Source: Choristoneura fumiferana (lineage: Eukaryota > Arthropoda > Insecta > Lepidoptera > Tortricidae). From it: a stretch of DNA of 64,000 nt. Position 1 is the first letter of the stretch. Each line of letters opens with the position of its first letter. The position numbers and the translations under genes were made by a program. The notes under the pieces are model-generated. The model saw nothing but the letters and a program-made list of their open reading frames with translations. It ran no database searches and was not told the DNA's origin. The stretch spans positions 38,103,841-38,167,840 of the forward strand of contig NC_133472.1 of the NCBI RefSeq assembly GCF_025370935.1. Direction: 5' to 3'. Of the stretch, positions 45,501 through 57,500 are shown one piece after another.

Positions 45501-48500
45501 TCTAAAATAATAGAATGATAAATCTATCAAAAATACCATGCAAACTTTCACCGAAAATTGGTTTGAACGAGATCAAGTACTTAAGTAGTTTTTTTAATAC
45601 GTCATAAATACTGTAAAGGAAACTTTTATATTATGTTACTTGCTGCTACGGAACCCTTCATAGGCGAGACCAACTTGCACTTGGCCGCTTTTGTTTAAAA
45701 CATTGCGTGTTGCTAGTTTGTCTCTGTACGGTTAGATTACAGATCGCGCAGTAAATTCGCTTGCCGCTCCGCCGGTCGCGCATCGTTGTTAAGTAGGTAT
45801 ATATATGTATGTATATATATAAGTAACCTAAGATCCTGTACATTCTAAGTCCTATAGTGGATCGCGTGCCAAGGAGAAACCAATGCATACGTCTTGTTGA
45901 TATCCCATACATTTGTCAAAGAAGTTGTAGTCTTTATTATGAATGACCCTTATACGCGATTAAAGTTTGCTTGACTGCACGTACGTATTCGTCTATCTGA
46001 ACATCAGCTCGTATCGTACCGTCCCTCTGACACTTATACTATTTATTACGAGAGCGAGTGGGACCGCACGACACGAACTTCGAGTTACGAGTTTCGTAGT
46101 AGCCCTGCTGAGCTGCTCGAAAATATCGAATATTGATTTGATTGGCTGGATGCGTCTAGCCGAGGACAGGGCCCAATGGCGCTCTTTGGGAGAGGCCTAT
46201 GCATGTCCAGCAGTGGACTGCTATTATAGGCTGATGATCATGATCATTGATAATTTTTATTATCTGTGGAAACCTTTAATTGGCTCTATTGTTACATGTT
46301 CTGTATTCCACCTGTATTAGTTAATTTAAGCTGTTGGTTTCCCGAATAAAATAAAATAATACGGTCGTGTTTAGATATTTTTGAGCACCTAGACAGCTCC
46401 GTAATTTGTGATGGCAACTGGCAAATTTTCGAGCAAAAGCAGTATTTGATTTAGTTTTCCTATTGAAACCATCCCATCCAATTAAAAGGTATAAAAGGAA
46501 AATTTATTTAAGAATATAAACTTATAGAAAATACAATCATATACCTAAGAGCTAAATACTACTAAATAATAAATCTACTAGCTAACTTAAATAATATTTT
46601 TATATTATAAAAAAAGACCGCCTCGAATCGTTCCTGGCGCAAAGGTGCCCAACACGCTTGCCGCGTTCCCGCGTTGAACGGCGATAGATAGCCTTTGCAT
46701 CAAGAACGACTCAGAGCGAGAGTGTAATCCCCGGTCCCGCAGCCGGCGTCCTACTTCTTTAAAAAACAACTTAGCCTCCGAGCACCAACAAAGCAACAAA
46801 TATGTAATTGGAGAGGGCTGAATATTTCTCGCGCTTCCTAAGGGCCGCTGATTCCGCAGCAGCTCCCGCGGTCCTCGTGGTTCGACCCAGGTGCGAGGCT
46901 GCAAAAGTGCTGACGCAGGTAGCGTCCCAGAGAAGGCACTTTCCCTTTTGCCATGGCACCAAGGTCATCCCATCAGGCCTTTTACCATCTGACCGACTAA
47001 GACCTGGTGGCTCCAGCACGCACGGGACGTTAGCTGAAACCAGGGCCCTTCTTATTAATTCATTGAGCGCGTGATGGCGCGGAAATCTTCCCACACAATT
47101 CTAATTAAAATACATTCCATTTAATAGTTATTAATAATGCTACACTTAAAGTAGATACTGTAGTTTTTGCTAAGTCTGTAAAAGAGGGTATTAATTAATA
47201 TAAAAAATAGCTTAAGTTGGCTTATCGCTTAACTAGTCTATCGAGTTTGACGAGTTAATCTGGGATAATAAAGCGTTCTGAACTTGCCGGATTGCGAAAC
47301 CTCACAGTTCTTGTTATGAACAGAAAAATAAGCTTAAACGAATATTTTCTGAGAACAGTAATATTATTAGTAAAATTGTCTCACGGATACCTTATGGTAT
47401 AAGTATATACTCGTATAGGTATAGTATAAGATTACACAAGATACAATACAAGACTATATAAAAGACATATTCACATGACAATGAAAAAACCCGCCAAGTG
47501 GGAGTCGTACTCGTGCACCGAGGGTTCCGTACAAATATTTTGATTTTATGATGTAACTGAAAATTTATGCTTTTCGTAATTTTTCCTTCATCTGTGTTAT
47601 AAGACGTTGCTTCGTATCAAATTTCAAGACTAAGTTCACGGGAAGTACCTTGTAGGTGGAAAACTCTTCTACGAGCCCTATATCCCTAGTGAGGGATAAC
47701 GGGACCACATCATCATCATCATCACCCTGTAGGTTTTGATTCCCTTGCGAGTGTCGAAAATTTGCACCATAATCGGCGGTAGGTATCTTTTGAATGCGTT
47801 GGCTTAGAAGTTTGATGTTTTAAAAGCTCTAAGGGACAGCAGACTTAAATATGGATTTCAACTTGATACCTTCACGCGTTCCTGAGGAAAAGGGTCTTGA
47901 CAGACAGACAGACGGACAACAAAGTGATCCTATAAAGGACCCTAAAAAACCCTAAAAAAGTGCTATTTTAACAACTTTATATTCTCCACCCCTCTATCTT
48001 TTCGTGTAGCTTAAACGGTTGGACGGATTTTAACAAATGAGATATTTCTGCTAGTATTACCCGCGCCAAATATCATGCCTCTATCACCTGGGACATTATA
48101 AAATTTTGTGCAGAAAAAGTACTCTGTTACTGTTACCATTTCTATGTATATGTATGGAGCTACCACTCTTGTTACCATGCATCACAAATCATATTACATA
48201 AATATTAAGGATCTTTTTTCGATTCCGATGATCAATAATTACCTATCTGTGTTAGGTATATAGCTGACTGCAAAATAATAATTCATCATTGCACTCAAAT
48301 AACCGCAGAAAATTGATATTGTAAACGGAAACATCTTCTTTTAGGTTGAAACAAGTCGTGCATAAAATTTGGTAATGACCTACCTAGCGATTGAAATGTC
48401 ATGATTTTACATCGATCCTGTAAGAATATCGGGAAAAAAGTACCCTATTCGAGATGTCCAGCTATCTATATACCGAATTTCATCTAAATCTCTCCAGCCG

Positions 48501-51500
48501 TTTTATCGTGAAAGTGTACCCACGCACACTCACTCACACGCACACGCGCACACTGACAAACTTTCGCAGTTACTATAATAGGATTACTACCTACGATACC
48601 GGTACGCTTTCGTAGAATCGCTCCATAACAATCCTTTTTGGATGAAGGGACGTGAGGAATCAACACAATATGACGAATCACAATACGACATAACAAGGGA
48701 GCGCGGCAAGACGTTGATTTGAACTACAACGTGATTGCTCGAATACTACATCTGGATCCATTTTTAAGGGACCGCACTCTAACAATAGGACTAGATATTA
48801 ATATGTTTTGTATCGCTGTCCCTTAGGATGTTCTACCACCGACAATGATAGGATCTGTATCAAGGCGCGTACAGACTGTGCCTGTGCTTTACGGTGAAGG
48901 GAAACATCGTGAGGAAACCTGCACACACTTGTGAAGTAATTCAATGGTATGTGTGAAGTTCCCAATCCGCACTGGGCCCGCGTGGGAACTACGGCCCAAG
49001 CCATCTCATTCTGAGAGGACGCCTGTGCCCAGCAGTGGGACGTTAATAGGCTGGAATGATGATGATGGTCCCCTGTGCCCCCCCCCCCTTTGGACAATGC
49101 CGCCTGATTCCATTAATTATTTAGAATCGATAGTCCTTATAATTAAATTTTGATCTCGTGTTGTTCTGAAGCCAGATGAATGAATATTAAAATGAATAGC
49201 AGAAAATGTATAAATATCGTAATTGGCTGCTTTTGAGCCGAACGGCTTACTTTGACGAGTTACCGAGAAATTGTTTCCGGCTTTCTGAAACAATTCAACC
49301 TCCATGAGGGTTGTTCTCGGAGTTGCCTAATGTACAGAATAACGGGATTGTCCGGGAATTTAGGGCTTTGTTCGGTGTCCAGTGACAATAATTTTTGGCA
49401 TATTACGGGTTGCTATGTTGGTTGGGTATTAAGATTGCCGTATTATATTTATCTCCGTCGGTATACCTAGTGCCATCCACGAAGACGCGTGATTTTGTCA
49501 AAATTAGACATTAATGACATTGTAATAAGAACTACGGCTCGCGTCATCATGAATGACTCTACCTATATTTGTATTGTTATTTTGTGGTGAATTGGTATGC
49601 GAAATTAACAATTAAATTGGGTACTAGCTTATAAAATTTAAATACTGTTCCAACCGTTTGACTGTAAAACCTATGTGACAGACGGTCCGGCGGACAAACG
49701 GACACGAAAGTGCAATAAGGTTCTAAGCCTTTCGGTTAGTTATTTTAACAAACGTTAAAAGAATTTGTTGTGTGGATTGGGCCTTTAAGTTTGTTACTGG
49801 AGACTCCGGCGTATCTTGAATCAGCGATAATTATAAGGAGTCTTAATTTATAATGCAACGCTAAAAGGGTAAGCTCAATGAATTCAGATCTGACAACCCC
49901 AATGTTCAACGGGTGTGTAGCGCGAACATTAAACGTAGCTTTCTATCGAAATTCTTTATTTTCTTTCGAATTCTGCTTCGAACCAAATATTGCTCGCAAA
50001 GCTTTGATCTGTGTTTCTTGACAATTGGAAATCGTTGCATTATTAAATATTTTATGCTAGTGATCCTTTCTCTACGGCCTGCAAGAAAATGTTGAGACTT
50101 TGTCGTAACCGTTTTTTTTTCCTGAAGACATATTATAACTAAAGTTAAGGGTCCATACCATAGCCAATATTTTTTCGTCAAATCTGTGTTTACCTGTGGC
50201 CGTATTGTCTGCATTGACGTTCGCGATCGCATTCACCATCTCTTTCTATTACTGTTTCGTGTCATACCGTGTGGCAGTGTAAAGTGGTGAAAACGATTGT
50301 GATTCCAAGTGCGTTAAACTATAAGGTCTAAGGCCTCTGATGTACATTTCGCTAATTTTGAGCCCCTTGAAAACTGCAATGTAGAGGATTTACATTTTGC
50401 ATGGTGGGTTTAATGTAACGTAGATGAAATGATTTGTAAAATCCCGGAATAGGGAAAATTACTGCAATTTTCTCGCGCCCGAGTGCAGCACTAGCACAAA
50501 CCCGGAAACAGTTTTTTGAGTATCTTAAATGCCATAAATATCATATTATTTATAATTTTTTTAGAAATATAGCTCTATCGTTACTACCGTAAACTGCTTC
50601 AACTTTGCCCTCTGGCCCCAACATTGCCTGATTCGATTTAGATTCGATAACTCAGCACACTTTAGGTTTTCAAACTTTTATCCCCTCGTAATAATAATTC
50701 CCGTGTAGATAAAAATTTAAAACCTATAAGAGTGCTAAGTTATCGACTCTAAATCAAATCATGCAATGTTGGGGCCAGAGGGCAAAGTTGAAGCAGTTTA
50801 CGGTATCGATGTAAATAAATATCATGTTGTCATGATTTCTATAGGTATATCTATAGGCTTTGGCTATGATTTGTCATGGCGACAAAATACGAGTATAAAG
50901 ATAACACGTTGTCATGGAGGTTTGCGCTAGTGTCGCCCCCTGCGCAGAACTTTGCCTAATTGCCCTATTGCAATTGAACTGTTAAACATTAGAGTTATGC
51001 AAACAAAGCCGCGGAGTGAGTGTCGTGCGTGTGTTTGTCACTATTTCACGCATAAACGGCTGGATAGATAAGGATGATTTATGGTATGTAGATAAGCCTG
51101 GAATAAGCCTGGAATAGCATATTGTCTACTTTTTATCGCGATAATCCCACGGGATCGGGATAAAATCTCAATATTTCAACCGCTCGAAGTGACATGAAAT
51201 TCAGTGCGGTTGTTTTTATGCAAATTTAATGAAATCCACGACGTAATTTTGAGTAAATCCCGCGGAAATGTAGTAAATCCCGGAATTTCAGTTGAACTGC
51301 AAGCGATGCCGGATTACAGCTTATCTAATTCAGTACCTATATTGCCAAAACAATAAAATATAATGTATATTTATGGACGAGGGTTTGATTAATGGAAGTT
51401 AACCCGGCGCGTAGGGATTCTGCTCAGGAGACAGATGGGCTCTGTACTGCATGAGTTATTGGCTATTAGCGAAACTTTGCTTACTAGGGTTCGATTGGAC

Positions 51501-54500
51501 GTCAGAGTGAAAAGTTAAATGAATTTGGTGAGTTTGTGGGACTTGGCTGACTTAGGTACTGTCGAACAAACTGAATCATGTAGCAGGGTGGAATCATAAT
51601 AAAATTGATTATTAAAAGGTTCCGCCCTGCTACATGAATCAGTTTGTTTGATTGTACAGTTGCCATCAGATATTTCGGAGCGGTCAAGGTGGTCAAAAAT
51701 ATCGGTACATGCACTCTATTGTAAAGGTATTAGAGTACATAAATATAAAATAAATACCAAGGACAATTCTCACCAATTGACCTAGTCCCAAAGTAAGCTT
51801 AGCAAAGATTGTGTTATGGGTACTAAGCAACGGATAAATATAATTATATAGATAGATACATACTTAAATACACATTAAACATCCAAGATCCGAGAACAAT
51901 CATTCGTATTTTGCATGCAAATATCTGCCCCGACACGGGAATCGAACCCAGGACCTCAAGCTATGTAGTCAGGATCTCTAACCACTAGGCCATCTTCTGG
52001 TCGTCAAAAGTACATGTATATCGATATTTTTAATCACCATAGCCGCTCCAAAATATTTGACGGCGGCCGTACATAACTAGAGTTTAGCCGCGGGTTTTTT
52101 CGCGTCACTCATTGGAATTTAAATTCTGGAATTTTACTAAAATGTTACGAGAATTCCCGAAGCTTACAAGGTCGTATTTAGTCTGTCGGAGACCTTGGGT
52201 GGGGAGCGCCAAAGGTCGCATACTCTTCGCTAGTCATACCGTAATTTTTGTCCGAATCATCGTATGTCATAATTTTTCAAACGACTTCAAAAAAGGAGGA
52301 GGTTCTCAATTCGAGTGTCTCAAGGTTTTGAAGTCGGTTCAATTTTTTGTTAATTTCCAACTTCAGTCAACCTTAAATTTTTCTGAAATTTTTAAATGGT
52401 CATCCTATACAAAACTATAGGTTAGGTTTGTTTTATAACAATTCTGAACAATTATTAGATTCAGGGAAAAAAGAGATATGATTAACGAACATTCTGACAA
52501 ACATTATACATTCGGACTTTCAATAAGTATGCGAGACATGGACCTACCTGGGTGCTTTAGAGTAATGGAGCCGAGATTTGCAAAATGGCATCCCCCTTTC
52601 CCCATAATACCTAAACATAAAGTAGATCACAACACTGCACAACAACTGTACTTTCGAAAGTATTTTGTAAGACTCATTCTGCCCAGTAAAGAAAGGGGCC
52701 TGCATACACAGAATGAATGTAGGACACCTGCCAATTTACATGTCTTTAGACTTAGCGGTTACTATGACCCAAGCCTTTGCCCAACAGAGGACGTATATAC
52801 GTTGGGATGACAATGATTCGTGACTGTCTGATAACCGGACGCAGGTTGGTCAAATTCGACAAACAAACAAGAAAGACGGGCATAAATAAAAGTCACTTCG
52901 ATTATTCTCCGCGCCTTTTTTGCCGGAATAAAGTATCGTATGAACCTGTCTCATCAAATTTTCATAACAATCGCTAGAATAGTTGATCCGTGAAAGTGGA
53001 GCCAACATAAAAGTTCACTCTCGCTTTGTGAAAATTGAGAAGGAGCATTCCAAATATTTATTTAAACATATAAATAAGGCGTTAAAAGAACTAACCTTTA
53101 ACCTAATTATTCCGCAACCACACGTGCAAGACAATTAACTCTCTCAAACAATTTACTCTGTGCGACAAATTTGTTTTTCTACCATAAACTTAAGCTAGAT
53201 CAATTTTGCAGCCCCGAAAACCAACATAGCAAATATCATTGAATATTTTAAAATCGTTTGCGTGGTACCCGAAATAACAATAATTAATCATAATTTCAAC
53301 AAATAATGTTACGCGTCCGAGTGCTGGTCACCCAACCAAGAGCCCACTGTAATTTTATGTGATTAGCAATAGAGGTGACAGGGTGTCGTGTAGTGGGCAT
53401 GACCATGTAAAATGTAAGGCGCAAGCCACACAGAGGAAACGTGGGACGGGGGCGCGTCGCGGACGGGGCGGACACGGGGCGAGGGCGTCTCCGCCACGTC
53501 TCTTCTGTCTGCTTTGGATCGCGACGTTTCTATATTATTTTGTATGAAATTCAAGGGGTTTCGCGACGGTGTGTTCCCACTAGTTCTATTGACAGTACTA
53601 GAATAGAGTTGTATAATAATACTGTCAATAGAACTAGTGGGAACACACCCGACGCGCCCCCGTCCCACTTCTCTTCTGTGTGGCTTTCGCCTAGGACCCT
53701 GCTCACTCAATTTTAAGAAGTCTCTATGTTTCAGGATATGAAGTACTTGCTTCTGCCGTGGATCGTTTCTATGGTGCTGATAACCCTGGTGGAGATCATA
53801 AACTTGGTGTACCTCTTCTATTTACAAACCGTAAGTAAAGTCCATTCACACGAGTTAACTTAAACGTGTAAATGAGCCACTCTCGTCGAGAGTTCGAACC
53901 GCTTCTCCGTCATATAATTAATTAATTACTGTAATTAAGTGAACGAGTCCGGGTTCACGGGTAGGTATAAATCTATACAAGAGCGTTCCGTTACGGCTTC
54001 TCTTTGTTTAACTTTTATATTTTACTAACTTAAAATGAATTTACTCCTGTAAAAATGAATAGGATTGTTCCCTTTTTCGTGGTACTACGATAAATCACTT
54101 CCAACGACGTCTACCGAGCACTTCTGGCCAGGCAAGACATGGTTGATTTTTTTAACTCTATTGACCAGTGGCTAGTAGTAGGGGAGCCCAAGAGGAGATT
54201 TTGCGTTTTATCAACCGCGTCAGAAAACCATATAGGGAGAATCCTTGCACCCTGTAATTATGTACCCCAGCCATTTATGAACCCTTAATATAGGGGCGTG
54301 CGTTGAGGGTAGCCAATCAGTTAAGTATAAAAAAATGAACCCTTAGAAAAACTTGAGCGCGTCAGATTACGACAAGGTAAGTTAATTACATGGACAAAAG
54401 TGTAAATTTCAATAATATGACGATTTGATCGTGACAAAAAAATGGGAGTCACCCACAAACTTGTAAAAAAACGTCTCCTCGAAATATTGAAGGGCGATTA

Positions 54501-57500
54501 TTATTATTTTTATTTTGAAGGAAATCCTTTAATTATTATGGAAAGATATAATCTGATGATTTTCTCAAAACAATGTAGCTAAAACCATCAATAAAGCTAA
54601 GAGCGTACAGCTGTTGAGAACTGTGTATTTCCCACTCCGCTTCTCTCATTATTTTTATATATCTTACTCTCTCGCACCGTCCCCACACTACCGCCATAAG
54701 CCCGTCTCAGCTGATCACAATATCGTATTCATTCTTAATATATTATTATATCCTTTTATATGTCATATTATCTACTAGTCTATACTGTTGTTTCCTTGTT
54801 TACGTTTTGATGTTTGTGTCATCTGCCAGATAATAAATTACTTTTTTCATTACGAGTTATAAATTTAACACTGGCGACGAAAAGAAACCATTTGACGTGG
54901 AAAAAACCCACCGCCCCAATCCAAATATCATTTTCAATCAAGAAACATTCAATAACAATGAAATCGAAATACGTATTCAATCTTTAAAAAAAAACAAAGA
55001 AACAACCAAAACACTTTTTAACTTGATAGATCAACGCATTCCCTTCATTATAATTGTTAGATTTTAATTTAAGACGACTTGGACCCCAACCAGAACCGTC
55101 TGTATAAAAATCTGACGCGCTTGAGTATTTCAAGGTCACGTTTTTTTAACATTTGAAAAAATAGGTCATGACTTTAGGTCGCGTCGAAATTGTCAGTCAT
55201 TTGAGTAGGACATTTTTTTGGGCCCACTTAACATTCCTTCTGAATATCTGACATGCTCGAATAACTTTTCTTTTATTTATTTTTTCTACCTCTTTACGGC
55301 CACTCCGATCAACTAACCCGTCAGATTAATACCTCTCGGTTATCAGATAGGAGTAAGTAGTAGTAGTAGATGCGCTGGAGTATTTCCATGTGACTATTTT
55401 TTACATTTTTGAAAATTGCTCTCCCCCAACAAAAAGGGCATACTTAACAAACTTTTTTTCGTTTTTCCACCTTATCTTCACAACCCAATAGGTCCCCATT
55501 ACGCTTTAGTAACTACCGATTTATTTAGCATACCGGCCTCCCCCACTATAGCTGCTGAGACCATTTTCGTCCAGGTACTCTGACATACGAGTACAAGTAA
55601 TTTTGACCGACAAACTCCGGATGGCTGCACCTATCAACCCGATCAAAATAACGTTGGTTTTTTTACGTAACTTTGAGGTGGTTAATATGGCCTATAATTA
55701 TCTAGGTAAACTTGCAGTCAGATCCCGTACTATAAATATAACGTTCTTGTCACTAAGTAAAGTATGTACATTGCTTTCTTTCTCTAAGCGATTTATACAA
55801 TTTTTTCTCCCTTTGATTTTTAAATTACATTTTTAATTAAAAACTTCATGTTCTGCTGTGTCAAAGGATTTCCGTAGCTTTGACTAAGAGTTTAATATTA
55901 ATTTTAATCAACAAACACAACAAGTTCAAATAAATAACTCGAAACAATATTAAAATCTTTTTATAAAGGCACATAATTTCTCCGCAAAATTGCCATTGAG
56001 GAAGAGCCTGCTATTATACAGTGCAGTTGGTGTTAAGTAAATATTATTATTTAAGTAGGTTCTTATTGGTAGAAACATTCATGATAACGCGTGTCATGGC
56101 TCTTATTAAGATGTCATTAATGTCTAATTTTGTCAAAATTACGCGTCTTCGTGAATGGCACTAGGCAAAAACATTGGCAGTGAAATTCACACTCGTGGCA
56201 CGTGCTAACATTGTTAAATGGTATTTTAAAGCATCAGTAAATTGAAAATGAAAATATTCTCCGGTATACCGCTACACGAGTTTAAAATCAAACGGCAAAC
56301 CGCGTTTCGTTTTCATTTAAATAAAAACTGAAATTTGAACTACCCACAGTGACAAATAAAAAAGGAAGTATGGAAATGTTTACAGATTTAAGTTTTTCAA
56401 TTGGTATATTTCTGTTCCTAGTTTGGAATTATTAACTATAGGTTAGGTACCTACTTTTATTTCCATACTCGTGGGAAGAACATCACTAAGTGAACCATCG
56501 GACTTGACGGTGGCACTCTATGTGTAGGGAACGATGGAAGAATATATTTATTTTTATTTTCATTTTAATAACCTGCCAGGAGGGAGGAGAGTGCAAGAAT
56601 ACAACAGTAGATGGCGCACGCGCACCAAGCAAATGTGCAGAACAAACGGTAATTTGTGTTCACAATCTGTATAGCTAGCTATCCGTCCTATCCTATCGTT
56701 GTTGATTGTGGATAAAAGTTCCTGCAACAAGATCAGGCAGTCAATAGCATATCCCGCATAACCCATGTGAGTATAAGCTCTCCCTACGGAACCGTGCATA
56801 AGATTTAAGGACACAGCTCATTAGAGCCACCCAGCACCCGACCAGCACCGCCTCGCCTCGAGCGGTTAGTATTCTTCATAAGGATTTGTATGGGTATGCG
56901 ATCACTACATCAACTCCGTAGCGTCACCGGATCGCCTCACTCGCAAGATCGCCACGCGCGGACGCAGAGTGGACCACTCGGTGATAGCCCACTGCTCGCC
57001 GCTATAGTGACTACAAGGAAATTTGTGGACCACGCGAGGCTCACTCGTTGTCAATGCGGCGTCCACCCGTGGACCACCTGTCGACAACGAGTGGGCGCCG
57101 AAAGTCGAGGCGGTGCTGGTCGGATGCCGGGTGGCTCTAATGAGCTGTGACCTTTATTATAATTCTACTTACGCACGTTACACTAACACAAAACCATCAC
57201 TCGATAATACTGCACTTGTACCTCAGAATCTTTCCCATGCGTTTGATCATATGCCATGTTAAGATAAACTACCATATTGGGTAGTCTCCTGGGTAAAAAA
57301 AATGGTTGTATGTCCATCGGTAAGATTATTAGTAGAGAGCGGATTTGAAATAGCGGTTACAAGTTTAACATGGATATGACTAGTGCAATTGGTTAGATCG
57401 ATAGATTTATTTATTAGATATCATGTTGCTTATTGGTCTTACAGTTATCTTATTACTTACTTACCTACTTACCGCAATTCAATCTTATATATAATTATAT

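Noticed and set aside
49906..50232. 108-codon frame on the - strand
   Set aside because: No domain, no splice context and no relative; it is within intron 3 of the host gene on the other strand.
52478..52810. 110-codon frame on the + strand
   Set aside because: It ends inside a LINE-tail-like sequence and has no recognisable motif.
53359..53716. Overlapping open frames rich in Arg and Gly
   Set aside because: They come from a GC-rich inverted-repeat element; both strands are open by composition.
56890..57150. 86-codon frame with a same-length relative at 58161-58421, suggesting a paralogous gene pair
   Set aside because: Both lie wholly inside copies of one MITE with inverse ends; the shared frame is due to the repeat.
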